Shown here: piece by piece, positions 42,957-52,324 of the stretch
Layout: each line of letters begins with the position of its first letter
How positions within the stretch are numbered: position 1 is the stretch's first letter
Source: an uncultured Lachnospiraceae bacterium
Lineage (GTDB): Bacteria > Bacillota > Clostridia > Lachnospirales > Lachnospiraceae
Reading direction: 5' to 3'
DNA length: 60,182 nucleotides
Assembly: GCA_902786205.1 (NCBI GenBank)
Contig: CADABQ010000018.1
Span: 1-60,182, forward strand
The notes under the pieces: generated by a model
Told to the model about the DNA's origin: nothing
Database searches by the model: none
Seen by the model: the letters and a program-made list of their open reading frames with translations, nothing else
Position numbers and translations under genes: made by a program

Positions 42957-43094
42957 TTTTATGCTCCCCTCCATCTTATGTTTTGTTATTTATTTAGTTT
43001 ACAATCATAGTATTTTTATATTCTATCATACTTATAAATCTTGTGCAAGTCTACTAAATGTAAACTTATTCCCCATAATACTCCATCTGTAACA

Positions 43095-46000
43095 CTACCT
43101 TTTTTTCTTCACAATATAGGTTCCTTTTTTCCCTACTCCATTTTTATTTTCTGCCCAATAAACTAGTTTTGTACCTTTTTTTAGTTTTTTCGTTTTCACG
43201 CGAAAAGTCCCATTGTTGTGTATCTTTGCTTTATATCTTTTCTTTCCAATCTGAACATACACTTTTGTACCCGTATCGCTCACAGTAGCTTTTCCGCCCG
43301 CTGATTTGACCAAATGTACTTTTCCGCGTATTGTTTTGCTATTGGCTTTTATTTTCCATAATCTTGGAGTATTTGGCGCATACTCCTTTTTGATATAGAT
43401 TTTACTCTTTCCATTTCCTTTTCGGTTGGTTGCATAAATGCTCACTTTTACACCCGAATTGGTTTTTGGAATAGTAACATTATGATGATACTTTCCATCA
43501 CTTGAATCATAAGATGAATGTTTGCTTGTATATTTCTTATCACCTACCACAACAGTTATCTTACATTTTTCGTCGATCAATACTTCTAAATTTGATTTAG
43601 AATTATAAATCACACCTCCAGACACTTTCGGTACATTTGGAAGTTGCTGCACAACAGCTTTTCCTACCGTAACGCTTCTTCTGTACACATTATCAATGCT
43701 ATAAAACTTGATTTTTGTACCACCTGTAAGTAATTTTGGCAACGTCATTGTAAATTTTTTATCGGAAATAGAAACTGCAACTTCTTTTATCACTAATCTG
43801 TCATCAAACAATTCTGATTTTTGATACGCTTGTTTTCCACCATTTTTTGCAACATACGCATAGGTATCATCCACTATTGCAACTAATGTAACATATTTAT
43901 CATGAAAATCTCCTGTAATTTTAGTGGAATTACTATTCACCTGATTAACTGTAAGTTTATTCGGTCCTGTTCGTTTCACCGTTACAACCGTTCTTGCACT
44001 TGCTCTTCCGTTTGAATCTACTGCATAAACATACACAACCGAATCCGCTTTTTGAATTGGTAATGCATAAGAAAATGTTCCTTTTGCATTTACCGTTGTT
44101 TTATAAATTTTTCCAGATTGTAATTCAAAGAAAATTTTTGCTTTTGGTTCTGCTTTTCCACTAATTTTTGTCATTCGATTGGAATAGCTATCCACTATAG
44201 GTGCCTCTAAAACACTTTTGTTTATGTTGTTGATTCGAAAATATGCAACGGACTTATTGCCCTTATAATCTTCTGCCAAAACAGAGTACACTCCATTTTT
44301 AGAACAATTAATTGTATTGTTTGAGACAGTTTCGGCTTTCTCCCAGATGATTGCGTTTTGTGCAAACTTTCCATAGGTATATTGAATTTTTTTCACACCA
44401 CTTCTATCCGAAACATGTAACTTCACTTTCACATCCTTATTTGTCTCCACTTCATCATTTAAAGCTGTCGTCACAATATTAGGACCTTTTGTATCCTCAT
44501 TGCGCAATTTTTGCAAATCGACTTCATAATATAAATATCCATTTTTCTCTTCTTTCAGTCCCTTAATCCATTCTTTTTGATCTGCAATTTGCTTTGCGCC
44601 GGAACCCGTCTTATACAAAACATCCGAAGAGGAAGTAGAAACCACATTCCAATTGTTGTCTGTTTTCTCCTTAAGCACTCCATTCATGGCTGCTTTTTCA
44701 ATATAATCCTGTAACCACTCGCGATGTTTCTCTGTACTACAACTATAAATTTTGGTAGAAGCTATTTCTTTAGCTAAACTTCCCGTTGCATCTATTCGAA
44801 CACCGACAACAATAAATTCCTGATCGTCACTAATACTAGAACCATTTATTGTTATATTTTCCACTCTTTTAGACTCGCTGATCTTATTACCATTAATGTC
44901 ATATCTTGGTTCATTATCAATATTCATTGTATACTCTATTCCATCGAATACAAAGAAACTACTGAGATTCTTTCTCCATTCCTCTTTCATCAAAAATCTG
45001 GTATTATTGGAATCCGATATCTCATCCAAATCAGAATCCGTTGTTTGCGAATCATCCGATGTTGTAACATACCCACTAGCTGCCCATTCTAACCACTCTT
45101 TTAATTGGCTGCCTTTCATTTTATATAAATACAATCCACTTTTATATTTTCTCATGTACGGTAAATAAGAAAGCAAAAAGTCATCCTTAATATCGATATA
45201 ATCTTCTGCATTACCCTCTCCATAATTTAAATATGTGGATTCCGCCACAATCGGGAGGGAACTATATTTTGTCAACTTTGTATTAATATAATTCATCGCA
45301 TAACTCATTCTTATATTATTCATCAACTGTATAATTCCCGTATCTTCTAAAGTTGCAAAATAATTATACCATCTCTCATTTGATGCAATTTCCGCCAAAA
45401 TAGTACTATAGGCAGTTTGCATAATATTTTTCCACTTTCCCCAATAGTTATTTGCAATCAATTCATCTTCTTTTATATTTAAAGTAATTCTTTTTATAGA
45501 AGACATTCTGTTCGTAATAGATACCTTTGTACTATCTTTCTGAAGTTTTAAATCAATCACTCCTAATGCTCTTCCAGAAGGAGGAAGCATAACTAAATTT
45601 TTTCCATTTACCAACCCAGTCTGTAAGTCTACTCCTGGAAGTTTATTATACGCCGCGCTATTTGCAGACTGAGAAGGAAAAGAATAATGTTTATGCCCAC
45701 AAAGCACAACATCCACATCATTCAATTTTGTTAAACTATACCCTACATTTTCTGCCATTGGCTGAGGATTTTCCTCACCCACACCTGAATGTGCAAGAAC
45801 AACAACAATATCTGCTCCTTGTTCCTTTAATTGCTTGGCATTTTTCTTGGCATTTTCTACAATATCCTCAGTCGTTAAAACACCTACATAACTGGTTCGC
45901 TTCGTGGAAAGAACAGGGATGGTTTCTCCAATCACACCAATTTTCACTTTAAAATCGGTTCCATCCTCTGCCTGAAGGGTACGCTCTAACATAAGGGTAT

Positions 46001-46670
46001 TGTTAAATAAATTTTTTCCTGTATTTGTATTCCATACATTGGATAAAACGGTAACTTTGCTTAATCCACTCTGTTTTAATTGCGTCTGAACATAATCGAT
46101 TTTATAATCAAACTCATGGTTTCCAAGTGTGATTGCATCATAACCAATTGCATTCATTGCCTGATAAATGGGTTGTATTGCTTTTTCATCTTGTTCGTAT
46201 ATATAATCTGTTGTATAATCATACAACACATCACCTAAATCAAAAACGACTGCATTTCTTGTTCCTACTTCCTGTTTTCCCTCTTTTATTGCTGTTGCAA
46301 CACGAGATAATCCACCTATCGAAACGCTGTTTCCTTTTTCATAGTCTGTTGTGTCAAGTTGCCCATGCAAATCGGTTGTGAACATAATTCGCAAATTTGC
46401 ATCTTTGCTCACAGGTTCTACAGTTGCTTCTGTTGTCGGCACGATTGCCCCATTTGTAGCCGTTTGAAGCGGTTCCGTTGTAACCATTGGTTCCTCTGTT
46501 GTAGTCGGTTCTCCCGTTATACTTGGAACTACCGTTTCTGTAGCTGTTGTTTCATTTTGCACAATAGCAGCCTTCACTTCCACTCCATCTAACGGTACCA
46601 AAATCTGTATCAAGAGTAACATCATACAAAGCCATACACATAATGTCCGCTTTTGTTTTTTTTCTTTCAA
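43095..46670 (-). CDS. Large secreted 5'-nucleotidase/UshA-like protein
   Basis: Protein of 1191 residues from TTG 46670, 8 bases after AGGAGG; the open frame above it lies in a MITE and is not used. A signal peptide (about 1-35) is followed by a Thr/Glu-rich spacer. The calcineurin-like metallophosphatase domain (about 93-370) has TTDLHG, FDLGDVLYD, ITLGNHEFD, LAHSG and CGHKHY. A 5'-nucleotidase C-terminal domain (about 420-680) follows. The last 450 residues are Lys-rich beta repeats (Big/Ig-like, with KLTVNQVNSNSTKITG and KIYIKKEY), probably for wall binding, as there is no LPXTG. It would hydrolyse nucleotides or similar phosphoesters outside the cell. Confidence 0.87.
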   Translation of the reverse strand: MKEKKQKRTLCVWLCMMLLLIQILVPLDGVEVKAAIVQNETTATETVVPSITGEPTTTEEPMVTTEPLQTATNGAIVPTTEATVEPVSKDANLRIMFTTDLHGQLDTTDYEKGNSVSIGGLSRVATAIKEGKQEVGTRNAVVFDLGDVLYDYTTDYIYEQDEKAIQPIYQAMNAIGYDAITLGNHEFDYKIDYVQTQLKQSGLSKVTVLSNVWNTNTGKNLFNNTLMLERTLQAEDGTDFKVKIGVIGETIPVLSTKRTSYVGVLTTEDIVENAKKNAKQLKEQGADIVVVLAHSGVGEENPQPMAENVGYSLTKLNDVDVVLCGHKHYSFPSQSANSAAYNKLPGVDLQTGLVNGKNLVMLPPSGRALGVIDLKLQKDSTKVSITNRMSSIKRITLNIKEDELIANNYWGKWKNIMQTAYSTILAEIASNERWYNYFATLEDTGIIQLMNNIRMSYAMNYINTKLTKYSSLPIVAESTYLNYGEGNAEDYIDIKDDFLLSYLPYMRKYKSGLYLYKMKGSQLKEWLEWAASGYVTTSDDSQTTDSDLDEISDSNNTRFLMKEEWRKNLSSFFVFDGIEYTMNIDNEPRYDINGNKISESKRVENITINGSSISDDQEFIVVGVRIDATGSLAKEIASTKIYSCSTEKHREWLQDYIEKAAMNGVLKEKTDNNWNVVSTSSSDVLYKTGSGAKQIADQKEWIKGLKEEKNGYLYYEVDLQKLRNEDTKGPNIVTTALNDEVETNKDVKVKLHVSDRSGVKKIQYTYGKFAQNAIIWEKAETVSNNTINCSKNGVYSVLAEDYKGNKSVAYFRINNINKSVLEAPIVDSYSNRMTKISGKAEPKAKIFFELQSGKIYKTTVNAKGTFSYALPIQKADSVVYVYAVDSNGRASARTVVTVKRTGPNKLTVNQVNSNSTKITGDFHDKYVTLVAIVDDTYAYVAKNGGKQAYQKSELFDDRLVIKEVAVSISDKKFTMTLPKLLTGGTKIKFYSIDNVYRRSVTVGKAVVQQLPNVPKVSGGVIYNSKSNLEVLIDEKCKITVVVGDKKYTSKHSSYDSSDGKYHHNVTIPKTNSGVKVSIYATNRKGNGKSKIYIKKEYAPNTPRLWKIKANSKTIRGKVHLVKSAGGKATVSDTGTKVYVQIGKKRYKAKIHNNGTFRVKTKKLKKGTKLVYWAENKNGVGKKGTYIVKKKR

Positions 46671-46694
46671 ATTTCTTTCCTCCTGTCTTATCAC

Positions 46695-46829
46695 ATGTAC
46701 TCTCGGAGTCTCTTTGTGCCTGATTTTGCAAAATGGTTTTTTGTCAGATATGCACAAATTTATGAGGCGTACGTGGAGCGTACGTTGATTAAAGCAAAAG
46801 TGGGTGCAAGGGAGATTCCGAGAGTACAT
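46695..46829. mobile_element. MITE copy 2 (4-bp duplication)
   Basis: An element of 135 bp, inverted relative to the copy at 2426-2554. Ends are ATGTACTCTCGGAGTCTC (46695-46712) and its near-perfect inverse (46812-46829). TCAC flanks both sides (46691-46694 and 46830-46833). It shares CACAAATTTATGAGGCG and the ACGT-rich core with copy 1. It ends about 25 bases upstream of the nucleotidase start, just before its ribosome site, so it probably carries or interrupts that promoter. Confidence 0.85.
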
Positions 46830-46937
46830 TCACATAATTTGACTTAATATCTTTCTTATTATAACACGTTAACCATATTTTATGGCACTTAAATATCAGT
46901 AACTTTCTTATTCCATCTTTTTGCCAGAATCGAAATA

Positions 46938-47009
46938 GTTCCGCCAAGGTTATTATAAAGTGTTGGAATATACAAATTGGTTAAAAATATTATTTGGGAC
47001 TGAACTGAT
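46938..47009. repeat. Degenerate copy of the GTAACAGTTCAGCC element
   Basis: TTCCGCCAAGGTTATTATAAAGTG, then GGAATATACAAATTGG and ACTGAACTGATA: the inner half of the 9068-9254 MITE in decayed form. It lies between the GDPD gene and the nucleotidase gene. Confidence 0.5.
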
Positions 47010-47080
47010 ACCCAAAAACAAAAAAATAACTGTGCATCTATTTACATGCAGCAGTTCTTTTCTGTTTTCTGTAACCAATC

Positions 47081-48700
47081 TTACCCTTTTTTATTTCCTT
47101 TCACTTTCTTCCAAGTAGCAACCATAACAACCTTCATATTTTTTTTAACGTTCCACTGCCCAATTTTTTCCTCATCTTGAAACAGATACGGAGTAGCAAT
47201 TCGTTTTTTTACCTCCTCGCCATTACAAAACCCCCTCTTAGTGTACCACAGTTCTTCTCCTTCTATATTAATCCGCATTCTCCATCCAACAAATTTATAT
47301 CCCGGTAAATAGTACTGATTTTTCACAAGTGTATACTCACCATCATTATTCACAACCTCTGCATCACGATACTCATACATTCCTCTTTTCGTTTTATTGA
47401 TGGTCGGATAATTACTCTTTGCATCCTCTCTACTCCCATGATAATAAATATAAAACGGATGATGCCCAATTCTTTCCTTATTTTCCTCTAAATCTTTTTT
47501 TGTAATGTAATCCGTACAAATTGTGTTGGCTCCTGTATCCAATAATCTCTGTGCAACTACAATATCATTATTCAAAGTATAGCAAAGACTATATAAACCT
47601 GCATTTTTTATTTTTTCTAAAAACTCTGGCTTAGCAAAGTGCATCCTCAAAGCTAGTGCACAAATCCCATTATCTAAACAATAATTTATAATGTCATCTA
47701 GCTTTCCTATGTCATTTCCCACTAAAAACTGATAATGTTTAAATCGATATTGTTCATTCATTGCTTGAAACATTTCCTTGGAATATGCCTGAATGAGCAA
47801 GCGATCTAACAATTCTTTCTCTCCATGAAACGCATCTACCAGCAGACCAACTCTTTTCTTTGCCTCTTTCCCATTGATATTATGAAAATCAATCTCAAAC
47901 AGATTCTTGGTATCTTGTTTCATAATTTTTACAAATTTACGGATAGGAGGAATCTTATTTCCATGAACCCTCAATTTTTTGAGCTTCCTATATGGCATAT
48001 ACGAAAAATGGGACGCAAATTTAATTCCTGTCCACCTGCAATTCGACTTACTCCATCCATGACAAAGTACAAGCTTATCATCTGCAGTTTTTGAAATATC
48101 CACTTCAAAATATTTGTAGCCAAGTTTCTTTCCATGTTCATAGGCTTCCATAGTATTATGGTAAGTCTTTCCATTCATACCGCCAAAAGCATGCGCCATA
48201 AATGGATTTAAAAACATTTTATATCCATTGTTCACTTTTGTTCCATCCGCCAACTCCCACTTTGCTTCCAAAATATACGCCTTTCCACTTTCCTGGAACT
48301 TGATCGTATCCTTTTCATTTAATAACAAAAGTTTTGGCATACGTCTTTGGTTTTCATACCATAGTCCATCCTCTGCCAACCACTTCCACACACCATTTTC
48401 TTTCTTTCGAACTTGATATCCTATAAATTTTGCTTCATGATGTGTAAAATAATTTTTCACAGATAATGCTTGACATTTATCAAATTTTTCTATCACACAC
48501 AATTCATAATTTCCGCCTAAATTTTTATAAACCTCCGCAGAATCCATTATATTCTCACGTTTTAATTGTTCTGCCCCATTGGAGATAAACGCAAATATTA
48601 TTTTATCATCCTCTGGTTGTGCTCCTCTTAAATACGTAGGAATGTCGTCATATATACTTTTTTTCTGTTTTAACAATCTACTAAATTTAAGCTTTTTCAT
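47081..48700 (-). CDS. GDPD-domain protein
   Basis: Protein of 539 residues from ATG 48700 (GGAGGAGAAAGACGAA upstream). N-terminal 160 residues are an uncharacterised domain. The glycerophosphodiester phosphodiesterase domain (about 165-410) keeps HNTMEAYEHGKKLGYKYFEVDISKTADDKLVLCHGW, with Glu, Asp and the second catalytic His; the first motif is HAFGG instead of HRG. C-terminal part has repeated YKFVGWRMRI-like beta strands. No signal peptide or membrane segment. In this context it may remodel or edit glycerophosphate units, or bind them. Confidence 0.78.
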   Translation of the reverse strand: MKKLKFSRLLKQKKSIYDDIPTYLRGAQPEDDKIIFAFISNGAEQLKRENIMDSAEVYKNLGGNYELCVIEKFDKCQALSVKNYFTHHEAKFIGYQVRKKENGVWKWLAEDGLWYENQRRMPKLLLLNEKDTIKFQESGKAYILEAKWELADGTKVNNGYKMFLNPFMAHAFGGMNGKTYHNTMEAYEHGKKLGYKYFEVDISKTADDKLVLCHGWSKSNCRWTGIKFASHFSYMPYRKLKKLRVHGNKIPPIRKFVKIMKQDTKNLFEIDFHNINGKEAKKRVGLLVDAFHGEKELLDRLLIQAYSKEMFQAMNEQYRFKHYQFLVGNDIGKLDDIINYCLDNGICALALRMHFAKPEFLEKIKNAGLYSLCYTLNNDIVVAQRLLDTGANTICTDYITKKDLEENKERIGHHPFYIYYHGSREDAKSNYPTINKTKRGMYEYRDAEVVNNDGEYTLVKNQYYLPGYKFVGWRMRINIEGEELWYTKRGFCNGEEVKKRIATPYLFQDEEKIGQWNVKKNMKVVMVATWKKVKGNKKG

Positions 48701-48766
48701 TTCGTCTTTCTCCTCCGAAAATTTTTACATAATCCATACTCGAAGAAAAGAGAATTCTGTCATACA

Positions 48767-49948
48767 CTATTTCATCTTTTCAACCAAAAAGTCTACAACA
48801 CGCTCAGCCGCATGACCATCTGCAAGATATTCAATCCTATCAAGAAACTTATCTACTTTCTTTTTATATGAATCCTCATCAAAATTTTTAATGCATGCAA
48901 TAAAATCATCTGTATTTAAAGCATAAGAAAAAGGCAAATCCTCCATTTTATAATACATACCTCTTTTATCAAGATATCGTTGCAAATCCGGCACATACAT
49001 AAATGCTGGTTTCCTAGTAAGCATAAAATCCGTAATTACAGACGAATAATCTGAGATAAGCACATCACTAGCAACAGCTAAATCCTGCATATCTCTATAA
49101 TCACTAGCATCTATAAAGCGGTCTGAATCTGGCATTAATTCTGCTGATTTGTCTGCCAATCTTGGATGTAAACGAATCAACATTACCCATGGGCAACCAT
49201 ACTTTTCTTCTAACGTATCCAAAACTCTTTCGTAATCCAAATCATACCATTTTAAGGACATATCGGAACGAAATGTTGGTGCATAGGTAACAACCTTTGT
49301 ACCATCTGGAACATTATAATGCTCCCTTACCTGCCGATGGATTGTCTCCGAACCATTCACAAGTACATCTGTTCTTGCATCTCCAAAACGGAGTATTTCT
49401 CCATGTCCATAGAAAAATTCTTCCAAAACATGGTCCTCAGCAGGACATCCGCTTGTAATATAATCTACAAATTCCGAATCTTTTCTATACATTTGTTCCT
49501 TGACAGATAATTTTCTTCCCTCTTGGTAAGATTTTTTATCTGTGCCCTCTGCCTTAAGTGTTATTCCACCGTGAAAAGTATTCAGATAAATTGTACCCTT
49601 TCTCTTGTAGAGACCATTTTCAAGGAAACCAGCAAAATGAATATTATTAATCCATACTCTAGCTGTAAACAAATCAAAATATGCTTTACGACCTTTCACA
49701 ACTCTAACACCTTCTGGAATACCTGCATCACTCTTCTTAAGTTTCCTGTCTAAAATCCAAACCAATTCATACCCTTCGTCCCTTTTTAGAAACTCTTCAC
49801 AAATCGCCTTGGGATTGCAACCATAACCCTTTCCTCCAAATTGCGAAAATACAACCTTTTTCTTGTTAATTTTCTCACAATGCGTAAAGAACCATCTTTG
49901 GTGTTTTGAATATATTTTCCCAAGTCTCATGTACCATCTTTTTTTCAT
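48767..49948 (-). CDS. TagB-like CDP-glycerol glycerophosphotransferase
   Basis: Protein of 393 residues; ATG at 49948 follows AAGGAGAAACAT. The catalytic domain holds YLNTFHGGITLKAEG (HG motif), FGDARTDVL, VTYAPTFRSDMSLKWYD, LIRLHPRLADKS, DVLISDYSSVITDFM. The compact size fits a TagB-type primase that adds the first glycerol phosphate, but a short-chain polymerase is possible. tagD lies 110 bases downstream and would supply CDP-glycerol. It is in line with the GDPD gene at 47081. Confidence 0.87.
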   Translation of the reverse strand: MKKRWYMRLGKIYSKHQRWFFTHCEKINKKKVVFSQFGGKGYGCNPKAICEEFLKRDEGYELVWILDRKLKKSDAGIPEGVRVVKGRKAYFDLFTARVWINNIHFAGFLENGLYKRKGTIYLNTFHGGITLKAEGTDKKSYQEGRKLSVKEQMYRKDSEFVDYITSGCPAEDHVLEEFFYGHGEILRFGDARTDVLVNGSETIHRQVREHYNVPDGTKVVTYAPTFRSDMSLKWYDLDYERVLDTLEEKYGCPWVMLIRLHPRLADKSAELMPDSDRFIDASDYRDMQDLAVASDVLISDYSSVITDFMLTRKPAFMYVPDLQRYLDKRGMYYKMEDLPFSYALNTDDFIACIKNFDEDSYKKKVDKFLDRIEYLADGHAAERVVDFLVEKMK

Positions 49949-50058
49949 ATGTTTCTCCTTAAATTCTAATAATCTTATCCTATTTATAAAAGTGGCATAA
50001 TATTAGGGTCAAAACACCCTAACTATAATACCTGTAAATTGTTGCATTTTTTTGTATA

Positions 50059-50460
50059 TTATTTGTCATTTTTTTGTCTAAGATTTTCTTTTATCTGGGT
50101 TGTAGAAATCTCTGGTGTTCTAGGAAGGTAAACCACCTCACAGTAATCCTTTAAGAAATCAAACTTTCCTTTCCAATCATCTCCCATAACAAAAACATCC
50201 ACTTTAAATTCCTGAACATCAGAAACCTTTTGGTCCCATGCTTCTTCAGGAATAACAAGGTCTACATATCGAATTGCCTCTAAAAGTTGCTTTCTCTTTT
50301 CGTAACTAAAATAGCATTTTTTCTGTTTCTGATTCCAGTTAAATTCATCGGTAGAAAGTGCAACAATAAGGTAATCTCCTTGTTCTTTTGCACGTCTCAA
50401 TAAATTTACATGTCCATAATGTAACAAATCAAAAGTTCCATATGTTATTACTTTTTTCAT
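50059..50460 (-). CDS. tagD: Glycerol-3-phosphate cytidylyltransferase
   Basis: Protein of 133 residues, full length for the family. Signature motifs are YGTFDLLHYGHVNLLRRAK (HxGH), WNQKQKKCYFSYEKR, VMGDDWKGKFDFL and the end EISTTQIKENL. It makes CDP-glycerol from CTP and sn-glycerol 3-phosphate for glycerol-type teichoic acid. ATG at 50460 has AGGAGG 9 bases upstream. With tarI/tarJ at 28 kb the cell would have both CDP-glycerol and CDP-ribitol. Confidence 0.95.
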   Translation of the reverse strand: MKKVITYGTFDLLHYGHVNLLRRAKEQGDYLIVALSTDEFNWNQKQKKCYFSYEKRKQLLEAIRYVDLVIPEEAWDQKVSDVQEFKVDVFVMGDDWKGKFDFLKDYCEVVYLPRTPEISTTQIKENLRQKNDK

Positions 50461-50670
50461 CTCATTTATCCTCCTAAATTGCATTCATTTGCAAACCTCT
50501 TCTATTTCCATTATAAAATGTAATTCTATAATCATTTACTTCTACAACTCATCCATTTCATTTATAATCATAAAATGTTTCATACTTAAAACTCACCAGG
50601 ATAATTATATCACAAAATTCGCAGATTATCTACAAGAAATCTGTTTGAATGGACAAAGTCCACATCCCCG

Positions 50671-50699
50671 GAGCATTTTGCTCTATAGGACGCACTTTC
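50671..50699. repeat. CTCTATAGG hairpin repeat, half copy
   Basis: CGGAGCATTTTGCTCTATAG and then GACGCACTTTC match copy 2 (36424-36451), but the right arm CCTATAGAG is missing. CTATAGAGCAAAA at about 53121-53133 looks like a separate right arm. Confidence 0.55.
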
Positions 50700-50737
50700 A
50701 AAAAAAGAGTTAGACTCTCTAATCAAATCCAACTCTT
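50697..50737 (-). terminator. Terminator of the sulfotransferase operon
   Basis: On the minus strand AAGAGTT and AACTCTT (50705-50711 with 50731-50737) pair and are followed by a run of T, about 40 bases past the stop at 50776. Confidence 0.65.
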
Positions 50738-50775
50738 AGTTTTAACATATTAGCCTTGCCTGCAAATAAATGACA

Positions 50776-51894
50776 TTACTTGCGAACAGTAGCATTCCAT
50801 TTTCTCTTCACATAGTGATAACTCCATCTTGCCAGGCTCATCTTGTTGATGGTAGATATATCTTTTTCTAGATCTTTTATGTCTTGTTTTTGCTTAAGAA
50901 TAATTCTGCCACAAATCTCCACAATTTTTGCTGTATCATTACCTACGAATTCGTAGGTGGACTCATCTACTGGATTTAAGAATAATGTATTTTCCTCATT
51001 AATCTTAAATTCCTTTGCAAGCGCATCATTAGATGCTTTAAATTGCTGAAAAAATTTACTTCTTTCTCCTGGCGCATAAAAGGACCACTTCTTTCCTTCA
51101 AGTGCATCCTCTTCTTGTAGTTGAAGCAACCACCTCATCAACCAACCTCTACGGTTGTGGAATTCAGAAAATTGATTTAAGTATCTCTTTGCCTCTATAT
51201 AAACCCCTTCTAAACTAGGATTAATTACTCTTGCAACTTCCTCTGGCATTTGTTCCAACGGGAGATTCAACTGTGACAAAAAGTCTGCTACTACACTTTT
51301 TTTATCTGCAAACTGGCAACGTTCATATGGTCTTACTATAACGTTTTCTCTTCCAAATACATCAATAAAATCTTGTAATCTTTTTCCATAATTCAAATTA
51401 TAATCTTTACAAATAGTTCCACTCATAAACTCTGAAAAAGACTTGCACAAACCGCCCTTTACCTTTTGTCCCCAAGCAGATTGCATCCACTCATCCTGTC
51501 TTCGAAAATACACGATAATTTTCACAACAATATTTTGTTCGTACATACGCTTCTTAACCTGAAGTAATCCTTCTTTTTTTAATTCACATGCATTCCAAAT
51601 ATGTTCATCTGACAAAATTACTTTATCTGAATTTTGAAAACTCTCTTTTAATTTTTTATATCCCTCGCTTCTAACTGCAAGTTCTTCGTCAAATCTACGT
51701 TTTCCATTTTCATCCATGATTCTGCAACAAAGAAAATGTCCATTTCGATTGGAAGATACTCCTTTAAAACGAAATCCCATTCGGGGATATTCGTACCCAA
51801 ATTCTTTCAATTTTTCCCTGTTTTTTGTGCAATAAGATTGTATGGCTGATGTTCCTGTTTTCGATGTACCAATATGCAATATTAATTCTTTCAA
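50776..51894 (-). CDS. PAPS-dependent sulfotransferase
   Basis: Protein of 372 residues from TTG 51894, 6 bases after AGGAGG. The N-terminal LILHIGTSKTGTSAIQSYC is the 5'-phosphosulfate loop of sulfotransferases; IVYFRRQDEWMQSAWGQ fits the 3'-phosphate-binding strand-helix with conserved Arg and Ser. C-terminal helices are typical of carbohydrate sulfotransferases. The APS kinase gene upstream supplies PAPS. It lies in the teichoic-acid cluster, so a wall polymer or glycolipid is the likely acceptor. No signal peptide, so it acts in the cytosol. Confidence 0.8.
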   Translation of the reverse strand: MKELILHIGTSKTGTSAIQSYCTKNREKLKEFGYEYPRMGFRFKGVSSNRNGHFLCCRIMDENGKRRFDEELAVRSEGYKKLKESFQNSDKVILSDEHIWNACELKKEGLLQVKKRMYEQNIVVKIIVYFRRQDEWMQSAWGQKVKGGLCKSFSEFMSGTICKDYNLNYGKRLQDFIDVFGRENVIVRPYERCQFADKKSVVADFLSQLNLPLEQMPEEVARVINPSLEGVYIEAKRYLNQFSEFHNRRGWLMRWLLQLQEEDALEGKKWSFYAPGERSKFFQQFKASNDALAKEFKINEENTLFLNPVDESTYEFVGNDTAKIVEICGRIILKQKQDIKDLEKDISTINKMSLARWSYHYVKRKWNATVRK

Positions 51895-51946
51895 AATATA
51901 CCTCCTGCTATCTCCTGTTTCATTAACACTTTTCTCACTCTTATAA

Positions 51947-52324
51947 TCAAGGTGCACTCGTACAATAATTAAATAAGTTAAAATAAGTTACGTAAATAAG
52001 TACCCCCTTCTGTAACATAAAAACGGATAATAACAACACAGATAATAAACACCCCGGAAGCGCCATTGCTACTGCGGATAACACCATATTCTTTTTTCCA
52101 TATAGATTTCCAATCCCACTTGCAATTTCTACAGGAAGTGCCCCCGGTGTAACATTTGCAATCATGATGGTTTCCTCATACTTTTTCCTCTTTACGTATG
52201 CCTTATCCTCAACCAGTTCTTTTTCCATTACTGGCACAACTGCATTTCCTCCGCCAAATCCAATGCATCCAATTTTTAGCATAGAACAAAGCAGTTTCCA
52301 ATGAAGTGGTTTGCCAATCTTCAT
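51947..52324 (-). pseudogene. CHR-type transporter, truncated
   Basis: 125 residues from ATG 52324, which overlaps the cysC stop (TGATG). The frame starts like a half-size chromate-transporter-family protein: MLKIGCIGFGGGNAVVPVMEKELVEDK and ANVTPGALPVEIASGIG. It then changes to an unrelated tail (GVLIYVTYFNLFNYCTSAP) after about residue 107, within a region of short AT repeats. Family halves have about 180 residues, so at least two membrane segments are lost. Coupling to cysC suggests that the intact gene moved sulfate. Confidence 0.7.

Noticed and set aside
46671..46829. N-terminal extension of the nucleotidase frame
   Set aside because: The extension is encoded by the MITE. The TTG at 46670 with AGGAGG gives a proper signal peptide.
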